A DNA stretch of 64,000 bases from positions 25,818,266 through 25,882,265 of the forward strand of contig OX387197.1 of assembly GCA_947561715.1 (NCBI GenBank). Reading direction: 5' to 3'. The position numbers and the translations under genes were made by a program. Positions 24,931-57,121 of this stretch are shown in pieces; the first letter of the stretch is position 1, and each line of letters opens with the position of its first letter. The stretch is from Ascidia mentula (Eukaryota; Chordata; Ascidiacea; Phlebobranchia; Ascidiidae). A model generated the notes under the pieces. The model was not told where the DNA came from. It ran no database searches and worked only from the letters and a program-made list of their open reading frames with translations.

Positions 24931-25025
24931 ATAATACATAAGCTACAGAGCCAATAATGTGTCTTCGACAGCCGTAGACAAGGCTACTGTTTCGATCTGG
25001 TAGGTCTGATCACTGTAGCTTTGGG
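24931..25025. mobile_element. Fold-back DNA element
   Basis: Inverted arms AAGCTACAG and CTGTAGCTT flank CTACTGTTTCGATCTGGTAG. The centre and arms match the element at 12534-12620, so the two are members of one short non-autonomous family. Confidence 0.5.
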
Positions 25026-25185
25026 AACTGTTTCCAGTTGTTGCAAAATGTTCGTGAAAGAAAAAAGCTAAATTGATGGAATTTTTTTTTTGTTGATCTG
25101 GAACTGGGGTATAACATTCCAGTGTTTGTTTAATAAATCGATTTTATTCGATATGCCATGGCCAGATAGATGCAAAAGATATAGA

Positions 25186-25275
25186 TGAACTGCTATAATA
25201 CGGCTCCTGTGGCAATAATTTAATTATATCAACGTTTCGGCCACCATGCAGCAGCCTTCACCAGGATGTAAAAAA
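25186..25275. mobile_element. Fragment of the fold-back family seen at 37080 and 42561
   Basis: CAACGTTTCGGCCACCATGC followed by AGCAGCCTTCACCAGGATGT matches the centre of the 42561 element (CCAACGTTTCAGTTGCCATG and TCCTGATGAAGGCTGCTGCA on the opposite arm). Only part is recognisable. Confidence 0.45.
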
Positions 25276-26769
25276 TTATGAATAATACAACGTAGACAAT
25301 GCTGAGGGGCGAACACTGAGGAAAAAACGCTTTCAAAAGGAACAAATGATGAACGATAAGTAAAGGCGGGGCGAACACATCTGCACTGCAATTATCGGCA
25401 ACCACGGGTTATCATTGTTTTTGAAGTGCACGAGGTGTAAGGATAGAATTGCCTAGCAAGTGTCGATACACTGGGGGTAACAGAATATACATGAAAACCT
25501 TTCTTTGACCACACCAACGACATTAAATTAATTAAAAAACAATACACTATGATACAAAAGAAACAAATACCAAGTATAAACTTTGTTTGCCTACAGGCAT
25601 AATAGAAACCCGCGTGTTCTTGTTCATTACTTTCCACACAAGAGGAACCACTCCAAAAATAGTTTATTAATTAAGAGAAACAAAAGAGCAGAATTTGAAA
25701 CACTTCGCAAGCTACAGAGCAACAAATGGCGCCTCTGTATGAGTGGAAATACCCGAGTGTTTGTGAATACAAGGAAATCTTTCCTACGATTTGACTGGTT
25801 GGCGGTAATTTGTGGCCTATTAAGTTATTTAGGCCTTGCGGAAACGGAAATCTTGGTTTACGTCTTGGAGTTTTGTGGTGACAGTTAACAACCGACGTTA
25901 TACAGTGGTTAATCAGTTTCAACAAACACATGTAAAAAAGTACTGGACAAGCGCGTCACGCGACAGACCAACGTTATCTGCTTGAAATAAACACAGCTAA
26001 AAGTTTTAACGCCCTTGACTTAAAATAGATTATATTTTGATTGGGAAATAATGCGGACCAAAGATCAACACTTTGGGCTTCCACCGAAGCCATGTTGCAA
26101 CAAAGAAACTGACTCTGTTTGATGAAGTTTAACTAAATACAGCATGCCAGCAGCCTCGCAACTTGCACGAGATCACGCCACTGCTAACTCCACAGCGCCG
26201 GCGCGTAGATAATTAAATCAACACGACAGTGCCCTCAAGCGGTCGTGCACAAACTGCAGTCGGTCAAATAAATTTTACCGGGTTACCCTTATTCAAACCT
26301 TTCTTTGCCTGTCATGTTCTTGTCTAAATGGCTTTTATTGAAGAAGAATTGTTTGGCAGTTGTACAGAAAGGGCAAAAAAGACAGCTGCCAAATTAAAAG
26401 GTAAAAAAAACACACAAATAAACTTTGAAACTGGTTCAACGCAATCAGCAAAGAAACACAAGAGCAGTTTCTAAAATTAGAATTTCAATCTCCACGATTC
26501 AGTAGTAACAGGGATTGGTGTTAAGTGTTATTGAGAGAAAAATCCAAACCGTTGTTCCCATTTTGCCACTCAATTGGTCGAACTCTACGACTAACATCCC
26601 ACCATCACTTAAAAATTGTGTTGTTATGTCTTCAAAGTAGCCTTATAGCCCATCCCCGAGTTTTGTGATTTCACTATACTGCATGATGTGATGAAAATTA
26701 GGGGCAGCATAATTTAAGCGCAAGCAAGCAAAAAAACATCATCAAGAAACCATGATACATCGGTATTTG

Positions 26770-47339
<20,570 letters not shown>

Positions 47340-50117
47340 TGTGTGTTTTTACATTATTCGTGTTTCAAAGTTGGCCGGACGCCCGGAGCGAAGACGATTC
47401 TCATACAGGTTTTTAACGCTTTAAAGCATAAAAAAAGGTTCAGTCCAGATACATTCATTCCATTTGCTTTGCAAAGTTTTCCTCACAATACTTCTTCCTG
47501 TCACTTTCATTTAGGTTTATTTTGCTCTAAACTGTTTCGAAATGTCGCAATTGAAAGAAAATAGTTTTTGTTGGTAAACATTCCCGGGGAAAGAACCGCT
47601 TACTACTTTCACAACGATTGATTAAAAACATGCAGCAATACCATAGAAATCTTTGAAATTCATATCAATACTTTGATTAAAGTAATTACACGAAATAAAC
47701 AGAATTCATTTAAGTTAATTTATAAATTATTTTGCTTAGCATAGTTGTCTTGGGCCAAGAATATCTTGCACAAACATAACAAACAGATTTACAAGGTGTG
47801 TGAAATGGTGTAAACTGTTGCTGAAGGCATGACTACACAAACGTGAAATTAATCATACGACAACTTATACTGAACTCGGATTAAGAATAAACGTGACAAA
47901 AAGTATTTGCGTCATTACGTATCGACGTAAAGTCCGGAGATGAAACAACTTCCTTCTTTTTATTAACAGGCTGCCCCGTGCACTAAGCGACAATCAAGAA
48001 CATTAACTTAGCCCACAAGTTAATGGAGCTATTTGCAGGACTCGATGCAACAATCTAGGTGTTGTTGGATCAGTTTTAAGGCGGTTAAAGAAAGTGTCAG
48101 GTTCATGCGGACCTCAGTAAACTGTACTCAGCGTTAAGTGAATTGATGTAGAAAGTTGTCTTGTAGTATATGTGTATTGTATAACGTGTAAAGGGTCTTA
48201 TAATACTTGGGTTGCAAAATAGCTTTTCAATTCACGTCTTTTACAAAGGTGCCAAGTCAAAATACAGCAAATATTTATATTGTATGCATTAGCATTACAG
48301 TAAAGGACAATGCTGAAAAGAGTGTCATTATTTATGTTCTATACTGATGTTCGTCGTTGTTGGATATAAAAAGATCGCTGATTGAAAATAACGTTTAAAT
48401 GCCAGGAGCAGAGGGCGGATATGATCGTGTATTGTGAAGGGAATAGATTTCGTGTTGTTTATAGAATATGCGTAATCGCATAGACAAACAATGGACTTCA
48501 CATAAATAGCTATGGTATATTCTATGGTCTAAAGTGGAGCGGAGGCAGAAAGTGGTGATTGTTGATACAAAACAATGCGTTGAAGTCACACATTTTTTGC
48601 GCTCATATTGACCACAAGCTATAAGTGCAGCTTTACATGTAGTTAACGCAAGAAAACTAGATTCCGAATTTTTGGTTATGATTAGGCTAATTAGGGATTT
48701 GTGTGAGTTTCGAAAAGCTGCCATTTGGTTGTTTATGCTCTGAGCAGTTATGTGAGACATTATATTATGTTTGTTGTTTAAATGATTGCGTGACGCCCAG
48801 GTGAGCACCCGACGTGTTTAAAAGCGCATGACGTCACAGAAACGACTAGGTTAAGCCGGAGGTTGTTGCGGTGGTTTCCCATGCAAACGAATCAATGCAC
48901 CAAAGCAAATTTAAAGCGTGTACGTTTCTTAAGATGTAGTTTGAACCCCGGACTAGCACTGAACAAAGCTACATGAAGTAACTTGACTGCGCGTAAGAGT
49001 TTTATATACTGAAATGAACACTAAACGCTTGTGATAACAGTAAGAAGCTACGCTAGTGTGAAGAACGCAAACATTTTAACACAACCCTTCTGATTGTCAT
49101 TCCAGCGGTTTTTTCATTGCTCTGTCATATTCTGGGGAATGGCGATGCTGGTTCCGGGTCGATGTTTAGTTGACCTTCAAGGCAAACGCAAAGGGCATAA
49201 CTTTCCCTCCTTTTTAAAGCATCTGCACGTAACAGCTGCAAACCACTTGAGTTATCCAAAAAGAGTAACTTCCTTGCGAAGATCGCGACGCCTGTCAAAA
49301 CCAATATTATGACAGCAAATATCTAAAACCGCTGCCAGATAAAAAAATGTCTGACAAAATACTTATTCCGCATGTAACCCATATGACCGCAGCGATATCA
49401 GAAAAAGGCGATGATAATTTAAATACCAAAGGATGTTTAAAATGCTGAGGTTGTCAGGGCTTCACGCACGATGAAAAGACCAAGCAGCAGTTAAGGATAA
49501 AAAATAAATGTCGCCTTAATTAATCGAACAGAAGCGGGAAGAACGTGGTAAGAGCAGTTCACCGCAATGAGGTTCGTCAGGTTTTGAATTTACAAGAACA
49601 AAGGAGTCGCTCTTTTTTGTGGTCATTTAATTTCCACATACAGAGCATGTAATGGGAAGACCATACACGTATTCCGCAGCCCAAGGCAAACGTTTGTATG
49701 TCACTCGTTTTCGGCGTTGAATTTTTAAGCCTGCTCTCTAAAGTGACAGCCTTATGTCAATTTAGACACGACACGATTTTAAAAATTCCCCGACTGGCAC
49801 TGAGTGACATAGGAAACCCGTCAAAATTTTATTTGGAAACCCAGCTAGCAGTTGGTACGTCAGGCTTTCGGGGTTCATGAAAGGTTACATTCTAGCGTAG
49901 CAATATTTAGATTGTCGGAGTGGTAATAACTTTAAATCAGTTAGCATCAGTATGTCTGAAGGCGCATTTAATTGATTCAAAAACATGGTTTAATTTGGTT
50001 CACTGAGCATCCTGTTTTGTCGTGCGACAATTTTGCGTTACTCAATTGGTAAACTATTTTTTTGTGATCACAGGTAAACCAGTTGTCTGCAATGTGGTAA
50101 TGCTTATAATCAAACAA
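47340..50117. other. FBH1/vWA-GPCR divergent intergenic region
   Basis: It holds 2.8 kb between the FBH1 start (minus) and the vWA-GPCR start (plus). I see no credible gene. A 137-codon minus ORF (48395-48808) has an 86-codon counterpart in the duplicate, but the differences are mostly amino-acid changing. A CRE octamer at 48829-48836 is conserved in the duplicate (62045-62052). Both promoters are probably here. Confidence 0.5.
48829..48836. promoter_or_regulatory. CRE octamer conserved in both duplication copies
   Basis: TGACGTCA within CGCATGACGTCACAGAAACG; copy B has TGACGTCA at 62045-62052 in the same context. It is 1.5 kb upstream of FBH1 and 1.3 kb upstream of the vWA-GPCR. Confidence 0.4.
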
Positions 50118-53100
50118 ATGAAAAGGGCGGCAAAATTGAGTTTTTTTCTGTTTTTCCTTGTGTTCCAACCGACCTCAGGCAAGTGGTAGAATATTCAGTA
50201 AATCACAGCTGCTTCCGTATCCTTTCCATTTGCTAACTTTTATACTGTGCTGACAAGTCAAGGTTAGCGACTACATTTTACAACTTAGGATATGAAGCAT
50301 TGATTTCTAGAATAATCTCGTTCGAAATAGTAATGCAGAAAGTGCTTGATCTTGGTGATAACTATTATCTTTTCCAACACAAGCCACCGAAATAGCGTGA
50401 AAGAACTTCCCTGTAATGCGCTCCTTAAATAAAAAGAAAAAAATTTTTAGTTAACCGTGCAATAATCTTTACAGGCACTATCGAAGAAAAATGCTACAAG
50501 GATTTGTTGTTCTTAGTGGACGGTTCCACTTCAGTCAAAGCAGGTAATTTCAGTCAAATGAAGAATGCTATTATTGAAACATCCGCTGCCTTCAACTCGA
50601 CGATCTCCAAGTATTTGCAAGTGGGGGTGATGCAGTTTTCCGAAAACAGGTGTTTTTATAAATAATTTCTTGTTACTTGAATCTGGGAATCATTCCACAC
50701 TCTGTTGCAAACGCCGTGGCAATTTCCACCTCTTATACCTAATACTAAAAGCATGAAAACGTATTTTCCAGGGTAAAATCAGGGAAAATATGTTTCGCGA
50801 AGCATGGAATAAAACACAGGCGATGCTTTTCAAAGCGAAATATATTTGCCTTAAATTAGAAAAATGATAGATTTAAAATTAATTTAAATAAATGAAAAAC
50901 AAACATTAGATATTCCTCGTGGACATACTTGTTTTGTAAGATCTTATGCAAAGAAAAGCAATAGTTTTACAGACACCAGTGGAAAATGTGCGAAAAAAAA
51001 TAATACCTGATATGTTTCAGACATTTTTTGTAGAAGTTACTTCGCTTGTCTGACATAATTGCATTATTTTAGTTCAATCATCACGCCGATCAAACTTGGA
51101 TCTTGTAAATCTGTGGATTGTTTCAAATCATCGGTAAAACAAAAAGTCAAGCAACCTTTCGGACGAACTTTTACAGCAGCTGCCATTAAACAAGCCACCA
51201 CGGTAAAACTACCTAAACATTCATGTTATTTTGCAAATTCCTGGATCTATTTCCAAATTTACAATCAATGAGCAATTGGTAATAGAACTGTATGCTTTGT
51301 CAATATAGATTTGACCTAATGAAACGAGATAATTCAGAACCCCCTAAAATACAACTTTTTTTATTGATGCCTGAGGTTGTTTGCTATTAAATAACTATTA
51401 TATATATTTACTTTGCCAGAAAGTTTGAAAACTAGAAAAAACTATATTTACTATGCCAGAAAGTGCTTTTTTGTTGCGAATTTCACGCAATAATTGAAAG
51501 TAAGTTTGAGCTGAACTAAAAATACTTTTGTAGTTGTTGAAAAAAAACAGAATTTCGCAAATTTTAGGTCGATTTTGATGCGTCTGCAAATGTCAATATT
51601 TCGATCAAACACCTCATCCTTCTAACTGATGGCAGAGCAACCGACTCTAAAATGTTACCGGCCAGGTATAAAAAACATTTGTTGTTTTCCAGCAAGCGAA
51701 ACAGGAGGGTAATACGGTAGGGATGTGCCTACACAGAAAAGATTCGGAATCGGTCGACATAAATTGAGATATTGAGCGAAAAAATATCGTACGAATGTAT
51801 TTGTTTTTGGTGCATCGAATTAATTTTATTCTAATGTGCTTACTCGCGTGTTTGTTTCGTACAACCCCATTTTAGAGCATAGAACACAACGATAATGCGT
51901 GATTCCGACCGCTACTTTTAAAAGTAAGTGAAACGCATTCAGTGTAGGATTGTTTTCGGCCGACACACCCTTACAACATGGTATTGCGAAAAAAATATAC
52001 AAAATAGATAAGCCGAAGACTTGTGCATGTTCATTATCAATGTTAAATGCTGACTGAATGCTGTGGCTGTGCTTAGCACGGGGCAGTCGAGTACAGAAGG
52101 ATTGAATAATAATTTTTGTAGCTACAACCTCACCCGAGACAACAATATCACGGTTTACGTGGTTGGAATCGGTAAGAACGTGAGGCGAAATGAACTTCAG
52201 CAAAGCGCCAATGGCGGAAAGTCGATGGATCGAGTTTTTTCGTCGTCGTACGCTGGTCTCGCCTCAGTCATCCATTCGATACTCACAGAGAACCTAACAA
52301 ATTGCGTTATAAGTGGTAAGTGTTTAATACTAGTTGAAAAACATGACATGCTTTGTTAAATGATTTAAACAAGATTTGCTTTCAACTTAATTTAACTAAC
52401 TGTGTTCGGGCTGTCAGTATAGGGCGATATTTATAGACATTCAATTGTAGGCAAGTGGAAACCACACCTGACTGTATTAAATTCGTACAAATAAAGCGAC
52501 TAAAATAGATGCAAACGTTTTAAACCTAATCAGTGAAAGAGGCGAATAATTATTTCCTAGCTGCTATATTTAAACTCGTCGCTATTTCACCCACTGTTGA
52601 AACGTTTGCGTTATTTTGCGCAATAACTAATAAATGACGGTGATTAATTCATTCATGCTAGACTATATCTTAATTTCGATCGGAAGATTTGGTAATTGAA
52701 TATCGCTAAACCAATGAAAACTGTGAGTTGCATGACACATATAATCACAATCTTTTATATTAACAAACGTGCAATTTCAAAGCTTAAAAACGTGTGAAGT
52801 TTACAAAGCAAAGCAAATAATGTTTCCGCAGCTTCGTCTCCAGTAACGACAGCCACCACCACTTCACTGCAAACCACAACGCCAACAACAACCATGGAAT
52901 ATGTGAGTCTATTGCCAGAGGACAATCACACTTCTTCAACATACAGCGGAGAAACTACGACGCTACAATCTGCAATAGTATCGGCATTCAGCCTTAGTTC
53001 AAACGCAAGTTCACGTGCAACTGCTGACACCACAAAAACTCAAGTCGCCACCACTGTCACCAGCCCAGTGCGAAGTGCGGGTCTCCTGGCTGAGTTTGTG

Positions 53101-56100
53101 GCGCTTAGTAACGAGAGTTGCGTGAACGTGCCGGATGCCGTAAAGAGGTTTGCAAACGTATCTGCAAAGAAACTGACACTCCACGAAATGAGGCAGCTAC
53201 ATAAACAACCCGTGTGGCCATCACTAGGTGATGCACTTGCTGATATTGAAATCCCACTTCTTTCTCTGGTGGACATAACAACTCGAAAGACCCGTGCCGT
53301 CAACTACAGCATTCCTATCAGTTGTTCTGTGCCCGACATCAAATCAGTGACGTCGTTTCCGTTGTCGGCAGCACCCAGTAACGTCAGAATATTTGACGCT
53401 AGGATGACGTGTGTATTTTGGGACCCTGACACGAACAGGTAAATTAGGCTTTTGGAGTGCTTGGTATTGAATGTTGAAGTTTCAGTTTAATCGTGCAATG
53501 CCCTGTATCTTGTGGTGCTGATAGGCGATTTTTGATTATATTGTACTGAGCAAAACAAAGCCTTTCTACCAGGGTTGATACACTTTCACGGTAAACTGTG
53601 AACTGAGTGAACGTGATCATACTCGCCCATAGATAAATTTGTGGGTTTATTTTTGATACGTGATGTAAGCAAGTTTGAATTACGAACACGAAAAACACAA
53701 ATGCCACGTCACGGTTTCAATCAGATTGCACTAAGATGCGAAAGAAAATTACAACTTTTCCGCGCAGATTTTCTACACATGGAATTACAACAATGAACAG
53801 CAAATCGCCTGACTACCTCTGCGTGTCCAATCACACAACCGTATTCGGTGCAATGTTAACCCTGAAAACGTTTACAATTCCCTCTGCTGCAAAGGTAACA
53901 AGCATACGGCATGAAGGAAATCTTTACCGTAATAATATTGGCCAAACGTAAGTGGTATACGTGGAAACAATGCGTTCGGGGCAATTTAAAGTGGGAGTAT
54001 AAACTGATGAGGTAATTTTGAAGATGTTAAACACGTCAAAGTTCTTGAGAAACACTATGCGGTTAGGTGCACTTGATGTGAAGAACCTATTACATGCATT
54101 GTGAATGCGTGACGTTTCCAAAAAAAGGAGGCAATGGAGTTAATTACTGGGAAATAGGCTTGGCCTCACAAATTTACACGCCCACCTTGTACGTATTTGA
54201 TTCAATTCCATTGAGTCAAGTAATAATTTTGCCCTCTTTCAAGTTTTCCTTCTGTTCGTCGCCTTCTTTCGTTTATCATTTTCCATACGGTTACCTCTTG
54301 AATATCAATTCAATTAACCACTTCTTTCTTTAAATATCTCGGCCATCACTTTTCTTAGTGTATGACTGCGTAACGTTTATATTGCTATTGACGTCACGAG
54401 AAAATTAACATTGCCAGGAAACTAAACCATGCATTTATTTCAGCTTCTTTCGAAAGTGGTCGGGATATTTTCAATTATCTCACTCGTACTCACCCTCGCA
54501 GTGCTGTTGAAAGTGAGGCGGCGCCTACGATCCAACCGAACCGTTGTGCAAATAAACTTGAGTTTAGCCTTGTTACTGTTCCACCTTATCTTCATCTTCA
54601 ATGATTTGGCGATCAGCAATCCCGAAGCTTGTCAATCTGTCGCCGTTCTCTCTCACTTCTTCCTACTGGCATCAAGTAAGAACATAAAAATCTCCCATTT
54701 GGTGTATTTATTTAGATCGGCACTAAAAACTAAAACAAACCAAATAATGATAATCTGCTGGTGATAGCAGTCATGTCAGTAGTAATAAACAAGGCAACTG
54801 CATGCTGGCAAATGTGATCAGCCCTGTTTGAATCCATGACAAACACTGATTCATATAGTGGTGTACAGTGGTTGTACAACACCGTGGCTAACAATACAAA
54901 TGTCTGGAAATCATGAACACATAAAGAATATAAATTAAGAGCATTTATTTTTAATTTCGGTTTACGGCAGACACCATGAAACACATCCTGGAATTTGGAT
55001 CCTAGGTTCAAACACGTTTTTTAATGAAGTTTTGCAGGACCAAGGCAACAAGATATAGCGTCGTAATCCGTATTATACGTTTTCCAATAGTATCGTGGAT
55101 GCTTCTCGAGGGCATTACCTTGGCTCAACACACGTTCGGCAACGACCTGCGCACGCAGAACACAAAAAAGGATCGGATCCGTAAGATCTCTATAGGATGG
55201 GGAATTCCCGTCGTGATTGAAGCAATGGCTTGTGGAGTTGGATTTGGGACGGGAACTTACATGGATTCGACGTCAGGTCTTGCGTCCTATGCGTTTCCAC
55301 AACTAAACAGATTCTCCAACTGTTGGCTTGAGCCGAAATCCTTGGTCACCATCCTCTTCACACTGGTTCCCGTTGTCGTTGTTCTTGCGATCAACCTCGT
55401 CATCTTAGTTAGGTCGGGAGTCTTCGTTTTCCAGATGAGCAAAAAGAGGGAGAAGTTGAAGCCATCGGCGGAGAGGAACAACAGCACCGGAAATCCTTTC
55501 CAGGCCAACCACCAGCACATCAAGGCAGCCTTCAGGGGAACTTTGATGTTGCTCCCTGCGCTGGGCATACCGTGGTGTTTAAACATCGTGCAAAGTTAGT
55601 TGACTTTGTTGCCAGTATTATGGCTTAATTTACTCATCACGAGATATCATTTCAACAATATCCATAATCGTAGACAGCATTTATTATACAGCGAACACCC
55701 ATTATTATTTTTTTTTGCTCGTTTGTCGACGTATGTTACCGCGAGCGTGAAGCCCGTGCTCAGATAATGGATCAGTAGATCTCAACAAGAAATTGATCAC
55801 TTCCAAAATAAATATAAATTCATCGGAAAACGTATATTGTGTCTTTCATTTGACGAACAATAATTAAGCCGATTAAATTAAAACCAGGCTGGACTCCACG
55901 TCATGAACCTCCCCTTTCAATTTGACAAGGAAGCGTTAAATGTAAAATAACGAACTAAATTTTGCTTTTCAGTAACGGAGCACGCGTTCCTCTACTGGTC
56001 CATCACTGCCACGGGGCTGCAGGGCTTCTTCCTGTTCATGGTGTACGTGGTCCTCAACACAGAAGTTCGTCGCTTGATGACGCGCTCCTGGAAACGAAGT

Positions 56101-56181
56101 TCCTTGGGGAATTCCCTACACTCGCGGCAGGAAATGCCAAAAGCATTGAAAAACTCGTTACCGCTCGGAGCAACTCGTTAG
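50118..56181 (+). CDS. Adhesion-type GPCR with N-terminal vWA domain
   Basis: Ten exons: 50118-50178, 50475-50649, 51073-51202, 51568-51665, 52077-52315, 52832-53438, 53768-53894, 54444-54675, 55091-55594, 55973-56181. All phases join to 793 aa. Order: signal peptide (KLSFFLFFLVFQPTS); vWA domain about 25-230 with a full metal site, DGSTS, the Thr of GRTFTAA and the Asp of LLTDGRATD; a Thr/Ser-rich mucin-like stretch; a short GAIN-like part ending TCVFWDPDTNR and LCVSNHTTVFGAML; then seven membrane helices of family B2. Visible family marks are RRRLRSNRTVVQINLSLAL, SWMLLEGITLAQ, the Cys-Trp of SNCWLEP, and LQGFFLFMVYVVLNTEVRR. The proteolysis site reads H-T-T where H-L-T/S is usual, and one of the paired cysteines before it is Ser, so self-cleavage is doubtful. 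Intron 1 is GC-AG. It should be a plasma-membrane receptor; the ligand is unknown. Confidence 0.9.
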
Positions 56182-56183
56182 CC

Positions 56184-56403
56184 CAGTGGTTCCCAACCAG
56201 GGGGGAATTTCCCACTAGGGGGGATTTTGTAATTTGTAGGGAGAATTTGTGTCACAATATTAATCTCTCGTTTAATTTCTGTTCTAATAATTACATTAAA
56301 ATGTTAATAAAACGATATTTTAGCATACACCAAATTTGTAGGGGAGAATTAGATTTGAATATCGACTGAAAGGGAGCACAGGAAAAATGGTCGGAAACCA
56401 CTG
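56184..56403. mobile_element. hAT-type non-autonomous element abutting the GPCR stop codon
   Basis: Left end CAGTGGTTCCCAACC and right end GGTCGGAAACCACTG are inverted repeats (13 of 15), typical hAT ends. The 8-base flanks are CGTTAGCC and CGTTAGGT (6 of 8 the same), the hAT target-site size. The left flank contains the TAG stop codon of the GPCR, so the element starts two bases after the stop. At 220 bp it has no transposase. Its core (AGGGGGGATTTTGTAATTTG and GTAGGGGAGAATTAGA) is weakly self-similar. Confidence 0.85.
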
Positions 56404-57121
56404 CGTTAGGTGTGGTTTTTCGCGAAAGTTCGGATGGCAAGCCCGTGACTGCGATCAAAAAGTTCTTACAGGTTTGAACAAAAATGTGCAAAATTTACTG
56501 CATGTTTCTCACGAAATGCAATGAGCAGTTTGGAAAACCTTTCATATTCAACCGGTGTGTGTTTAGAAGCAACAAGTCGCATCTAATTAAGAATATTACC
56601 AAGTGAAATTTCTGTTAATTGTTTGATAAATGTGGACTGTTAACTAGTTGCCTCGTCTATAAAATATACAAAAATCCGTTGATTTATTAACACATATTGG
56701 CAAAATGTGATAATCAGCATTGAGCTGTTGTGCAATATTTTATGGTCATATGATGGACGCTATGTCCTATTCATCTCAGTGGCTCTGCACAATTCAGTAA
56801 AACGAGTATTTTATGAGATAATCTTTTTTTCTACTTTATTTGTTGTTTATTTTATTGTTGTGTTTTCATTGTGTTTACATTTTCCCATCTAAAGTTCAAA
56901 ACTTTAAAATGCAGATAGTTTTTGAAGGTCTGTGACATACTGTGTTGATTATCAATGCATAAAATACCAGCAAAGCATTGCATTCCATTTTTGTCCAGAC
57001 ATTTAATCTTTGCTTGAAATGTGTTTTATTTCCTGGCACACTTCCAACATTTTTGTACATTTTGCAATAAAAAAACCACTGAGTTGAAAGTGTGTGATAT
57101 ACTATATAACTAAACCATCCA
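56404..57121. other. Gene-free gap between the GPCR and the MAM gene
   Basis: This is AT-rich sequence between the convergent 3' ends of the vWA-GPCR (plus) and the MAM gene (minus). Nothing recognisable was found; it should hold both 3' UTRs. Confidence 0.5.

Larger units (their letters stand above)
13414..26769. other. About 13.4 kb without a supported gene
   Basis: I examined all longer ORFs on both strands and found no domain, no conserved block and no phase-consistent exon series. The region holds tRNA-like SINE remnants (15.7-16.1 kb), a fold-back element (24931-25025), CRE octamers at 17148-17155 and 21567-21574, and a dense CACGTG cluster at 19792-19829. It lies between the 3' end of UNCX and the 3' end of FBH1, so any long-range regulatory role most likely serves UNCX. 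A possible isolated plus-strand exon at 26328-26401 could not be linked to anything. Confidence 0.5.

Noticed and set aside
26328-26401. Plus-strand exon-like piece beginning MAFIEEELFGSCTERAKKTA and ending in a GT donor
   Set aside because: No following exon in phase and no recognisable family; a single short open stretch with a donor-like end is not enough.
48395-48808. Minus ORF of 137 codons with an 86-codon relative at 61749-62024
   Set aside because: The similarity is explained by the segmental duplication; changes between copies are mostly amino-acid altering and the C-terminal halves differ in frame and length.
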